A stretch of 64,000 nt of DNA from Hippopus hippopus (lineage: Eukaryota > Mollusca > Bivalvia > Cardiida > Cardiidae), in contig OX328096.1 of assembly GCA_946811185.2 (NCBI GenBank), positions 25,051,881 through 25,115,880 on the forward strand. The letters run 5' to 3'. Of the stretch, positions 54,863 through 64,000 are shown one piece after another (positions within the stretch are counted from its first letter, which is position 1; each line of letters opens with the position of its first letter). A program made the translations under genes and the position numbers. The notes under the pieces were generated by a model that was not told where the DNA came from, ran no database searches, and saw nothing but the letters and a program-made list of their open reading frames with translations.

Positions 54863-55082
54863 ATTAAAAGAAGGTTTGATGCATCTGCAAAAAGTATCGA
54901 CCCAGGTCCGCCTGCGCAGTCTGTGCATGCTGACCAGGACTGAAACCTTTTGCTATCGGTCAATTTTATGCGTGTCAAAGGACAAGTCTACCTCATGATC
55001 CATTCGGTTGTTAGACAAAAAGGATTTTATGGATACATCCCGGAGATGCATAAAGCTCCCTTTTGTCAGTGCGCAGCTCATA
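54863..55082. mobile_element. Hairpin-core element
   Basis: AAAGTATCGACCCAGGTCCG and GTCAGTGCGCAGCTC; internal deletion near 55035. Confidence 0.65.
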
Positions 55083-55151
55083 TAATGATAATGGATGACT
55101 CCATAGCTAACTCTTTAACTCTTTCACTGCCAATGATGCATTAGATAGCTT

Positions 55152-55222
55152 TTGCGGACGGCGTAGATCAAGATCAGACTGCACAAAAATTGCAGTCTGA
55201 TCTTGGATCTACACCGTCCGCT
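55152..55222. mobile_element. Short hairpin repeat
   Basis: GCGGACGGCGTAGATCAAGA to TTGGATCTACACCGTCCGC; longest perfect arms of the family here. Confidence 0.75.
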
Positions 55223-55321
55223 ATCTGATGCTAATCATCAACCAAAAACAGGTTCAATTAAAACGAAAAATATTCTAACAGATCTCGAGAAAAGTCGGCT
55301 CCATTTAGTTGGCAGCGAAAC

Positions 55322-55543
55322 AACTAACAGACGACACAATTTCAGACATGTCAAAATTGAAAGAATTTGCAGGCGACAAATTAAATGTTACCTAAATGAA
55401 TTAATGTCTCTTTGCAAGGTTAGAAAAAATATCGGAAGAAGGAGGACATGCTGGTTCTCAGCATTTTCTCTTTTTCCCACAGTGTTTCGAAGGGCTTCCT
55501 TCCTAGTGTAGTTAAAATTCGGGATTATGTGGGGAAGGGTTAA
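55322..55543 (+). mobile_element. Palindromic mini-element
   Basis: CTAACAGACGACACAATTTC to TGTGGGGAAGGGTTAA; hairpin carries GACATGCTGGTTCTCAGCAT. Confidence 0.75.
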
Positions 55544-55554
55544 AATGAACTATG

Positions 55555-55602
55555 AAGATGATGATAATACTGATAATGACGATGATGATGATGATGATTA
55601 TG
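55555..55602 (+). repeat. Microsatellite (GAT)n
   Basis: GATGATGATAATACTGATAA then GACGATGATGATGATGATGA. Confidence 0.85.
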
Positions 55603-55719
55603 TTTAGAAAGAAAAAAATGGTACTGAATCTACACTGCTGTCCGGTGTTCTGGTATTTATTATCAAAGCAGCCCCTATAAGTTGCTCTTTACCAAACGAT
55701 CCCGTATTTTAACGAACCT

Positions 55720-55824
55720 GGGTCCGTATTCACCAACCATTCTAAAGATCGTTCTCAGTCTTATTATCCAGAATTTTCTAAATTTGAAAGTAAAGAAACT
55801 TCTGATCGGCAAAACCATTCGGTT
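55720..55824. mobile_element. TIR mini-element, left half only, abutting gypsy pol
   Basis: GGGTCCGTATTCACCAACCA to the centre AAAACCATTCGGTTT, immediately before the gypsy frame. Confidence 0.65.
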
Positions 55825-55830
55825 TCTGAA

Positions 55831-57162
55831 TATGAGCACCTGTTCCTTGATATTCCAACACGGACAGATACAATATACCATGATGTGGACATTGAAAATT
55901 CAAAACCAGTAAAACAACATATATATCGAATGAATCCCAAGAAACTGGAGCATCTTAGAGAGGAAATCAAGTATCTATTGGACAATGACTTTATTGAACC
56001 TAGTCAAAGTGAATGGAGTTCTTCCTGTATTCTTGTACCAAAGCCAGATGGAACTTTTCGTATGTGCACTGACTATAGAAAAGTTAATACTGTGACCAAG
56101 ACTGATTCGTTTCCAGTGCCAAGAGTAGAAGACTGCATTGACAATATTGGTCATGCAAAATATGTAACCAAATTTGATCTTCTAAAAGGATTTTGGCAAA
56201 TTCCTCTCACTGAAAGAGCTAAAGAGATCTCTGCATTTGTAACTCCTGATGGACTTTATCAGTACAAATTTATGCCTTTTGGGATGAAAAACTCGCCGGC
56301 AACATTTCAACGTCTTATCAACATCATAATATCTGGACTGGACGACTGTAGGGCCTACATCGATGACGTCTTCATTCACAGCGATGATTGGAATGAACAT
56401 CTAAAGACTATCAGAGAATTTTTTGACAGGCTGAGTAAAGCCAAATTAACAATTAATCTTGTTAAAAGTGAATTTTGTCATGCTAGTTTAACATTTTTGG
56501 GTCATGTTGTTGGACAAGGACAGATAAAACCTGTAGAAGCTAAAGTAAAAGCTATTTCTGATTTTCCTGTACCTACATGCAGAAGACAACTTATGAGATT
56601 TCTTGGTATGGCTGGTTACTACAGGAAATTCTGTGGTAATTTTTCTGTCATTGCTGAGCCACTGACAAGTCTTCCCAGCAAACGCAAAAAATTTATATGG
56701 AGTGATGATTGTCAAAAAGCTTTCGATAAAGTAAAAGCCATACTAAAAGGTGAACCAGTTCTTTTAGCTCCTAATTTTGAAAAAGAATTTAAGCTTGCAT
56801 TAGATGCTAGTGATACTGGTGCAGGTGGTGTTTTACTTCAAGAAGATTGTAATGGTGTAGATCATCCAGTTAGTTATTTTTCTAAAAGGTTTAACAAATA
56901 TCAGAAAAACTACTCAACAATAGAAAAAGAGTGTTTATATCTCATTCTTGCTCTTCAGCATTTCGAGATATATTTGTCGTCTTCTCCTGAACCCATCATT
57001 GTATATAGTGATCATAATTCTCTGATTTTTATCCATAAAATGAAAAACAAGAATCAGTGTTTACTCAGATGGAGTCTGTTTTTACAAGAATATAACATGG
57101 ATATCAGACACATAAAAGGTAGGGATAATATTATCCCTGATGCTTTGTCTAGAATTTAACAT
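55831..57162 (+). mobile_element. Ty3/gypsy pol fragment: reverse transcriptase and RNase H, no integrase
   Basis: A 424-residue frame opens with ATG at 55885, and the same frame is readable as gypsy sequence from about 55831 (EYEHLFLDIPTRTD). RT landmarks: WSSSCILVPKPDGTFRMCTD near residue 44, KFDLLKGFWQ with Asp98, FMPFGMKNSPATFQ (129-142), YIDD (158-161), FLGHVV and FLGMAGYYRKF. RNase H follows with Asp307 (LDASDTGAGGVLLQ), Glu347, Asp376 and Asp419. The frame stops right after PDALSRI, where gypsy polyproteins normally continue to integrase. Gag, protease, primer-binding site and 5' LTR are missing. An intact frame with all catalytic residues points to recent insertion. Confidence 0.93.
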
Positions 57163-57278
57163 GTAAATAGTTAACATTTGTCTTTATGTATAGTGTATTT
57201 TTATGTACATTTATGCGTAATGATGTTTTCTATCTTCAGACAAAAGAAAGTTTTACTTCTTAAAACTTTCTTTTACTT

Positions 57279-57290
57279 TAGGAGGGGAAG
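57279..57290 (+). promoter_or_regulatory. Polypurine tract of the gypsy element
   Basis: The purine run aggaggggaag lies directly against the TGTTAT start of the LTR, the normal site for plus-strand priming by reverse transcriptase. Confidence 0.7.
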
Positions 57291-57888
57291 TGTTATATAA
57301 ACAGAATATACATGTAACCTGTTTTCATTATCACTTTCACTCTATATACAGAGTATTCTAGAAACATAAAGAACATTCATTGGTTTTTCCATTGTGGTTA
57401 TTTTTAGAAACAGGTTGTTAGTAAACAAATTGTTTACCAATCCATGTTGTCATCTTTCTAGAAAAGACTAATCTAGATTTTTCCAAGCTGATATAAATAG
57501 GAGTGACTTAGTTGGTGGATTGGATTTTGAACTTAGACTTGTGGCTTTGAGGATACAGAGTTAGTGAAAGTGTTGGATTGAAATTGGAATATAGATCTGT
57601 AAGTTGGAAATATTTATTTCTTAAACAGGTTGCTCATATCTATTTGCAAGTTAAAACTATTGTTAATTTAGGTTTTAGGAACCAGAAATTTCATACTTTT
57701 TGTAGTCTAAACACAATTCTTAATTTTGAGGGACTTATTCTATTTCTTGTTCTAAGATTAAAAATTGTCAAAATTTCATTCAAACTTAACTCTTATTGTA
57801 CTCTTTTGTCTTTATTCATTAATAAATATTGTTAATTTGTGAAAGGCTTGTTGCTGGTTTTCTTTCTCGTTACGCTTGTCTCGTAACA
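57291..57888 (+). mobile_element. 3' long terminal repeat of the gypsy element (598 bp)
   Basis: Begins TGTTATATAAACAG after the polypurine tract and ends CTTGTCTCGTAACA, so it shows the TG...CA ends of LTRs. Inside are a TATA-like TATAAATA near 57490 and an AATAAA near 57820, giving U3, R and U5 in order. There is no second LTR upstream within the window. Confidence 0.75.
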
Positions 57889-58679
57889 ATAGCTCGAAAA
57901 GCAGCTTAAAAAAATTAAAAAAAAATGAAAAGTAATAGCAGGTTGAATTAAATATTTTTTAAAAAAAAGTAAAAGACACTTTAAAAGAAAAACTGTCTGC
58001 TCTTGTTGTAAATTATTTCTAATGAGAGCAGAAAAAAAATCCTTTTTTCTTTTTTACAAAGAAAATCTACATGTAAAGTACAATCTTACCTGAGAAAGTT
58101 CTCTTGATTCTTTAGGTTGGACGACAATTGTTTCAGCGTCTTAATTTATACTAAACTTACATCCGGTTAAAGTAAAATTAATTTGCATATTCATTGTGTG
58201 AGTTGCTATTTGTTTTGTATTTTAATACTTCACTGAAAAAAATCAAGTGAAACAAAATCATGTGAAAAAGTACTGCCTTAAGTAACACATCTTAATGTTA
58301 TTTATTTATTTATTATTATTATTATTTGTTCTTTTCACAAGTAAATTAGATAATAGAATTTATTACGGGCATATATTTAAGTTTTTTAGTTTTCATTCAT
58401 TAACATTTTCGCTTTCTTGAACGACGACATTGAAGCTTGAAACTAAGTAAAACGTACGCGAACATGAAAAGGGCCAATTTTGACGGATGTTTTCGAACGA
58501 TGTGGCAGTTTAAAGAAGCATAATTGCCACCAGTGACGAACGTGCTGTTTGATCTTGGATCATGGACAGGTAAGCCTGCCATTGCAATGTGACTAAACGA
58601 GGGTTTTCAACGCCGATTTGACATCCCTCGTAAAGCAAATTTACAGCGGACGATACTAAAGAGGGGGGAAAAAATTGAG
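57889..58679. other. No gene recognised
   Basis: AT-rich sequence right of the LTR; simple A/T runs only. Confidence 0.45.
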
Positions 58680-58835
58680 TTATGCTCTGTGAAAAGGGGG
58701 TTTAATGCATCTGCAAAAAGTATCGACCAGGTCAGCCTGCGCGGACTGCGCAGGCTGACCTGAGTCGAAACTTTTTTGCTATTGGTCAATTTTCTGCACG
58801 TAAAAGGACCAGTGTACCTCATAATATAGTCGGTT
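58680..58835. mobile_element. Hairpin-core element, right half lost
   Basis: GTTATGCTCTGTGAAAAGGG; perfect hairpin GGTCAGCCTGCGCGGACTGC / GCAGGCTGACC. Confidence 0.65.
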
Positions 58836-59032
58836 AAGACCGAAATAATGTTGAAAGAGGCATAAAACACGATTCATTCAATCAGTCAATCTCAGCCAAT
58901 CAAATGTCTAGTCCGAGGTCAAAAGCTTCCTTTGTTAGATGAAATAGTAAAAAGCATTCATGAACTTAGATTTACTTCTATCCCAAATACAGGCAAAAAG
59001 TTATGTTACTACTGTTTGGTCTTTAGCTCTAC

Positions 59033-59290
59033 TGGATATATACTCAACAGCAAAAGAAACGCACAGACGAGTACGGGCCTACTCTATAAGAAAAATCAGT
59101 TGTGATAGTGCCTTATTTTGGACATGTCATGGACAAAATTGTACAGACTAAATGAAATAGTTTTTCTAAAGTTCTGAGTGAAATGAACTGAAGTTTGAAA
59201 TTGTTCTTCTGAACTATTGAATTTTCTTAGAATGATCAATAAATTAACTCGAGAAAACATATGCGTTTCTTTTGCTGTCGAGTATATCTA
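59033..59290. mobile_element. Short TIR element (CTGGATATATACTC type)
   Basis: Left TGGATATATACTCAACAGCA and AAAGAAACGCA; right TGCGTTTCTTTTGCTGTCGA and GTATATCTAG. About 30-bp imperfect TIRs bound 258 bp of AT-rich sequence without a frame. Confidence 0.6.
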
Positions 59291-60049
59291 GTGCCCGGTC
59301 GGTGAGGTTTTTTTTTTTTTATCTGTTTTTGGCATATAGATGTCGACCGTTTCTTTTTTAAAACCTTATGCTATACTATGCGTGACTAACTGACCTTTTA
59401 CAGACAGTGTAGATAAAGATCAGACTGCACAGAACGTGCAGTCTGATCTTGGATCCATACGATCAGAATATTTTTTTTTTATTTTAAATTAAGTTTAAAA
59501 AAGCAACCCTCGGATTTTTACACGCGGTCTGAATGCTTCATTTAGCTTATTTAGCAGCTTAAAGGCCCAGTAAAGGCCAAAATATCAAAGCAGGAGTCAT
59601 AATACATTTAAATCTTGATCATACCAATTAAAAGTATGGAAAATATTGTGGAGATGACAGTCTGTTATCGTGTCGGGCCATATGTTGGTCGCTGGCAGAA
59701 AAAAGAATTTTAAAATTAGGCAAAAAGTAAACAAAAGACACGGCTACCTGGCAGGTTTTAACCTAGTTTTGAAATTAATTTCTCTGTCAGGGACTAACAG
59801 TTGGACCGACCGTACAATGACAGATTGTCATCTTCACAATACATTCCATACTTTTAAATGGTATGATATAAATTCAAATGCATTTAAACACCCGCTTTGT
59901 TTACATTTGGACTTTATTGTTACTTTAAGGGTTAAAGTTTGAAATACCATTAAAGGCATAGCTGACAAGATGATTTTAAAAAAGTTTACTTGAAAAATAA
60001 GAAAAGAACTGATGTCAGCTATATTTTTTCTTTTTTTTTTTTTGAGCCG
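59291..60049. other. No gene recognised apart from one hairpin repeat
   Basis: Holds the short hairpin at 59398 and T-rich runs; the frames at 59670-59942 have no family features. Confidence 0.4.
59398..59465. mobile_element. Short hairpin repeat
   Basis: ACAGACAGTGTAGATAAAGA with central CACAGAACGTGCAGTC. Confidence 0.7.
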
Positions 60050-60320
60050 AGCTCCGGTAGCTCAGTCAGCAGCGTACAGGACTTGAGAGCAGGTCAATGA
60101 ATTGATCCCAGGCTTGGTCAATTTCTTTCCGAGGACTGATGATAGTCATTGCGACAGGATTCATTCCTCTCTCACCGCTGGCCATTGCTTAGGCGATGGT
60201 TATGTGGGAAAGCAACCAGTGGCTTGGAAAGAATATTGTGCGGGGTACTAAATTCCAGGAAAGCATGGATAGATGCACTGGCCTCCGCTATATAACTGAA
60301 ATAATGTTGGAAACGGCTTT
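60050..60320 (+). mobile_element. tRNA-derived SINE
   Basis: The head CTCCGGTAGCTCAGTCAGCA looks like a tRNA 5' half with box A; GGTCAATGAATTGATCC sits where box B should be. The tail includes GTGGGAAAGCAACCAGTGGC and GCATGGATAGATGCACTGGC. A tail-only relative lies at 2414-2520. Not a functional tRNA: the acceptor stem does not close. Confidence 0.6.
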
Positions 60321-60597
60321 AAACACTATACAGTCAATATATTCTTTTTTCGAACTTGGAGCAGACTATTTTTATGGAGCTATTTCTTTGTTTTATCACG
60401 ATTTTTTTCTCTTTCTTATATATATTCACTAAACCGTAGCACATGTGGATCATCCATATCCTGGATATTCCTTTCAGGAGGAAAGGAGTTAAACGCAACT
60501 TCTTGAAGACTTAGAATGCTGAATTGATGAAATGTACTTTTTCAGTAACACAAAACAGCCCAAATAGGTTGTTTTGGCCAGTGTATGAAACAAAGTA

Positions 60598-60665
60598 GTG
60601 GACAGAGTAGATCCAAGATCAGACTGCACGTTCTGTGCAGTCTGATTTTGATCTACACTGTCCAC
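60598..60665. mobile_element. Short hairpin repeat next to the cruciform
   Basis: GTGGACAGAGTAGATCCAAG to TGATCTACACTGTCCAC; 20 bp before the direct repeat at 60685. Confidence 0.75.
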
Positions 60666-60684
60666 AAAAAACAACTTAAGGTCT

Positions 60685-60785
60685 GCGGCCCCTAACTCTC
60701 ATATTAAAAGACGGAAGCTGCCGAGATTGGCCTAATAGCCTTTACGAAAAAGTCGATGTTACACGATATTTACCGATGAGTTAGT
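60685..60785 (+). repeat. Direct repeat flanking the cruciform, left copy
   Basis: Reads GCGGCCCCTAACTCTCAT, AAAGACGGAAGCTGCCGAGA, TACACGATATTTACCGATGA. About 100 bp; matches 61647-61748 in the same orientation. Confidence 0.7.
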
Positions 60786-60798
60786 GAGTCTACGGCCC

Positions 60799-61215
60799 CA
60801 CTCGTCACAACTCGGCCGATTCCGTACCTACATCTAACCTCGTCCGTATAACGGTCGTTTCCATTTGAACTGCGAATCACGTGATCTTATACATTGGCGC
60901 GCCACTGTCAGTTGTTTAGCAACGACATAAACAACCTCGATGGAGTTATTCACATCTGTTTATATGTCGGTGAAAACTTTAATCGGAATTGATAAATAAT
61001 GAATGTACGAACTGTTTGCCAACTCAACTGAAACATAGTTAGAAAGATTTCGATAGAAAATTGAAACTCAAGTTTTCTTTTTTTAAGAGGAGCCTTACAA
61101 TTTTCAGAACGGTAAATCGGCGTATTTCCGGATATGTATCGATCTGATGCATATTAATCCACCAGATACAGCCGAGGGATATGATGGCTCCCATCACCCG
61201 AGGTATGCCGAATGT
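60799..61215 (-). mobile_element. 417-bp mobile sequence, inverted copy (left arm of cruciform)
   Basis: Reverse complement of the copy at 51227, with few differences. It is separated from its mirror at 61228 by 12 bp (ctacggccccta). Flanked on the left by CTACGGCCCC, the same motif as the spacer. Confidence 0.8.
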
Positions 61216-61227
61216 CTACGGCCCCTA

Positions 61228-61647
61228 ACATTCGGCATACCTCTGGTGATGGGAGCCATCATATCCCTCGGCTGTATCTGGTGGATTGATATGCACCAGA
61301 TCGGTACATACCCGGAAATACGCCGGTTTACCGTTCTGAAAATTGTAAGGCTCCTCTTAAAAAAGAAAACTTGAGTTTCAATTTTCTATCGAAATCTTTC
61401 TAACTATGTTTCAGTTGAGTTGACAAACAGTTCGTACATTCATTATTTAACATGGTTTTCTGATTGAAATTTTTACTGACAGATAAACATATGTGAATAA
61501 CTTCATCGAGGTTGTTTATGTCGTTGCTAAACGACTGTCAGTGGCGCGCTATATGTAGAATCACGTGATTCTCATTTCAAAATGGAAATCTCCTTGATAC
61601 GGACGAGGTTAGATGTAGGTACGGAATCGGCCGAGTTGTGACGAGTG
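61228..61647 (+). mobile_element. 417-bp mobile sequence, direct copy (right arm of cruciform)
   Basis: Same orientation as 51227-51643; the 38-codon open stretch is kept (61231-61344). Together with the left arm it could extrude a stem of about 417 bp. Contains small deletions and a divergent CACGTGATTCTCATTTCA segment near 61560. Confidence 0.8.
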
Positions 61648-61748
61648 CGGCCCCTAACTCTCATGTTTAAAAGACGGAAGCTGCCGAGATTGGCCGGGTA
61701 GCCATTACGAAAACGTCGATTGTACACGATATTTACCGATGACTTAGG
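61647..61748 (+). repeat. Direct repeat flanking the cruciform, right copy
   Basis: Same orientation as 60685-60785, roughly 90 percent alike by eye. The two copies bracket the inverted arms, as in a composite element or a two-step insertion. Confidence 0.7.
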
Positions 61749-61784
61749 GGCCTTAAGTTGGTTCCAGAATTTTAAGGTCTAACT

Positions 61785-62017
61785 AATATTTTCTTAGCAA
61801 ACGACAAATCTAAGACTTGTCCAAATTGAAAGCCGGTTTGCAGACGACAAAATAAATATGATTCAAAATTTGAAATTTGGCGCTAGACAGGAAAACAACC
61901 TTGTTGGAAAAGGAGAAAATGCTGGTAAATGCCATTTTTTCCCCATTTTTCCCACAATGTTTTCAAAAGGTTTATTTTTAGGGTCATTAAAACTCAGGAT
62001 TGTTTGGTAAAGGGTTA
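61785..62017 (+). mobile_element. Palindromic mini-element
   Basis: CTTAGCAAACGACAAATCTA to GTTTGGTAAAGGGTTAA; centre AAATGCTGGTAAATGCCATT. Confidence 0.75.
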
Positions 62018-62515
62018 ACTGATTATCAGACGAAACATTTTAGACTCGTCAATATCGGAAACATTAAAAAAAGCCATGCTTTGTGAAAAGAGGGCTTAAT
62101 GCATCTGCGAAAAGTATCGACTCAGGTCAGCTTGCGCAGTCTGCGCAAGCTGACCTGAGTCGAAACATTCGCTATAGATCAAAATTTTCTGTATGTCAAT
62201 GAACCAGTCTACCTCATGATTAAGTCGGTTGTTAGACAAAACAGATTTTTATGGATGCATAATCATTTGATGACTTGCATGGTATAATGTATCACGGAGA
62301 TGCATTAAGTCCCCCTTTTTTTCCCGAGCATTGCTTATTTGCAGACAACAAATAAAATGTGGCTCAGATTATGCAGTTTATCTTTAAAGGGATAGAAAAT
62401 AATGTGGAAAAGAGGAAAATGTTGGTTACCAGTAGTTTGTCCTTTTCCGATACTGTTTTCAAAAGCCTGCTTTCTTAGGTCTATTAAAACTCATGATCGT
62501 GTGAAAAAGCGTTAA
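62018..62515 (+). mobile_element. Palindromic mini-element split by a nested hairpin element
   Basis: Left part 62018-62070 (CAGACGAAACATTTTAGACT) and right part 62334-62515 (ATTTGCAGACAACAAATAAA) are one copy, separated by the element at 62072-62332. Confidence 0.7.
62072..62332. mobile_element. Hairpin-core element, nested in a palindromic mini-element
   Basis: GCCATGCTTTGTGAAAAGAG to CCCGAGCATTGC; hairpin CTCAGGTCAGCTTGCGCAGT / GCGCAAGCTGACCTGAG is perfect. Confidence 0.75.
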
Positions 62516-62690
62516 CCAGACGACAAATCTTAATTTTTTTTTATTGAAAACATTTGAAGGCGACATATCCAATGTGGCTCAAAAGTTGGTACATACCGTT
62601 AAAAGAGTAGAAAACATTCTGGGAAAAAAAGGGAGAAAATGCTGTACATAAAATTCTTTTTTTAGCACATGCTTGATTATGAGAGTTTAA
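62513..62690 (+). mobile_element. Palindromic mini-element, right half decayed
   Basis: TTAACCAGACGACAAATCTT to GGGAGAAAATGCTGTACAT. Confidence 0.6.
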
Positions 62691-62999
62691 AAAAAAAACA
62701 CTGTAGTTGCTCTCACGGAGAGTTTAGAATAAGATCAGTCTGCACAGAACCAACAATCTTATAATAGATCTACAAAATCTGAACTTCTAGAGTGTTTTGG
62801 TAAATTTTTATCGACTCGAAATGTCAAATTTTGGTCCTAAAATCTAGGAGGAAACATAACTTCTCTCACAGCAGAAAGAATGTTGTTATCGTCACAAATT
62901 CACCACGTTTTAAACGACATCCCGGAGGCCACATCCGGTTGATATGCAAAGATTAAAAAGCAAGGGATATGCGTTAAGTAGCTACACGGAACTTGCATT

Positions 63000-63264
63000 T
63001 GAGCCATACTCAGTGAAAAAGGGGCTTTATACATCTGCAAAAAGTGTCGACCCATGTCAGCCTGCGCAGTCAGCGCATACTGACCTGGGTCAAAACTTTT
63101 TGCTAATCGTTAATTTACTGCATGTCAAAGGACAAGTGTACCTTATGATTCGGTCGATTGCTATACAACATGGATCTAATGGACTCATGATTGGATGATG
63201 ACTTGCTTGGTATCATGCGTCATGGAGATGCATTAAGACACCTTTTTGCTGGCCATGGCTTTCT
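63000..63264. mobile_element. Hairpin-core element
   Basis: GAGCCATACTCAGTGAAAAA to TGCTGGCCATGGCT. Confidence 0.65.
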
Positions 63265-63593
63265 TTTATTGCAGCCCTTTTTAACACATTACGGTTTAAA
63301 GAGATCCGGTTTTAATGTCATAAATCTATGCTTCTCTGTTGAAGATTTTTTCGAAATTGCTTTTTGATAACAATTTACAAAAAATAAAATGAAAATATTG
63401 AGCAGATGTTGGCAGCTTATTCATCTAATAAGCTACTTCACGGATGCTATTGCCATTTTTATAGCTCTGGCTTCTGTTCTCATTCTTCTTAACTTCTACT
63501 GCTATTTGCACTGATCTGTTTCTTCTCCTTTAACTGCCACTTGAGTGTTGTCAACCATTGTACTGCTGTGCTAGACTCAATATGCTGAAAATT

Positions 63594-63663
63594 GTGGACA
63601 ATGTAGGTCAAGATCACACTGAAAGAAAAGTGCAATCTGATCTTGCATGTACACTGTCCGATA
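63594..63663. mobile_element. Short hairpin repeat
   Basis: GTGGACAATGTAGGTCAAGA to TTGCATGTACACTGTCC. Confidence 0.65.
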
Positions 63664-63699
63664 CGATGAATTTTTATCTGCGACGAAAAAACTAAGGGA

Positions 63700-63930
63700 C
63701 CCTTGAGGGCCTGAATCGCTCTCATTTTCTAGCATACATAATGATGAATTCATGATAAATGGGAAAAGATGAAAAGATAGTGGGGGGTGTTGCAACTTTA
63801 ACCAACTAAGATAGCATAATAGGTAGGCATGGTGAATTGAACAATAAATTTCATTATTTGAAATAATCAAAATATAATCAACTTCTTGGAATCAATCCAG
63901 CCATATCTTATAGGGCTTTAGTAGCCTACT
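63700..63930 (+). repeat. Dispersed repeat, second copy
   Basis: GGCCTGAATCGCTCTCATTT, AGGCATGGTGAATTGAACAA; partner of 40365-40530 with a 40-bp insertion. Confidence 0.5.
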
Positions 63931-64000
63931 GTCACATTAAAAGTTAAAAACTGTATTTTTTCTGCTCATAGTTTGTAAGATTTTAAGAAAATATTGAAAT

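Noticed and set aside
58960..59151. 63-residue frame as a gene
   Set aside because: It overlaps the left end of a short TIR element and ends inside it.
60050..60130. Functional tRNA gene
   Set aside because: Box A is acceptable but box B is off consensus and the acceptor stem does not pair; the tail matches dispersed copies, so it is a SINE.

Overview
The window is eukaryotic, repeat-rich, AT-rich animal DNA, most likely from a bivalve mollusc. Real coding sequence occurs as short exons with canonical GT/AG borders and matching phases. The introns are packed with hairpin mini-elements, SINEs, long inverted-repeat elements with internal tandem units, and Ty3/gypsy debris of the kind seen in bivalve genomes. 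The species cannot be fixed from the sequence alone.

Region 1 (571-30352, + strand): an internal part of one multi-exon gene whose translated exons look like the C-terminal half of a CCDC33-type protein (end of a C2 domain, proline-rich linker, long coiled coil). Nine exons join in frame (571-642, 2611-2898, 18401-18546, 19069-19322, 21155-21243, 22897-23089, 25221-25303, 26286-26396, 30233-30352). Two near-duplicate mini-exons (14218-14253 and 15127-15168), each with an ATG and a phase-0 donor, look like alternative first exons for a short coiled-coil isoform. The acceptor of the exon at 25221 has been expanded into a roughly 1 kb minisatellite of about 24 copies of the splice site plus exon start. 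A possible last exon lies at 45152-45262.

Region 2 (36669-39811, - strand): a two-exon gene for a secreted SleB-type cell-wall hydrolase. This family is known from bacteria, but here it has a signal peptide, a spliced intron, six mature cysteines and a poly(A) signal. It is the strongest candidate in the window for a bacterial gene domesticated by an animal.

Region 3 (41-48 kb): a degraded minus-strand gypsy element split by a long palindromic element that has a sister copy 4 kb away, a possible Cys-loop receptor fragment, SINEs and hairpins.

Region 4 (49883-52981, + strand): a TATA-box gene for a small secreted cysteine-rich (PAN/apple-like) protein. A 417-bp mobile sequence with a 10-bp target duplication sits in its first intron, and a 140-bp hairpin lies directly before exon 2.

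Region 5 (53-64 kb): a 5'-truncated Ty3/gypsy element with an intact RT-RNase H frame and a 598-bp LTR but no integrase; a 0.85-kb cruciform made of two inverted copies of the 417-bp sequence; many hairpin elements.

Repeats dominate. One palindromic family (ends TTAACCCTTTACCA, centre AATGCTGGTTACCAGCATT) has more than 50 copies, about four-fifths of them in the first 36.5 kb. At least five other hairpin or inverted-repeat families and three long TIR elements with internal tandem units are present. I see no bacterial operons, CRISPR arrays, rRNA or intact tRNA genes.
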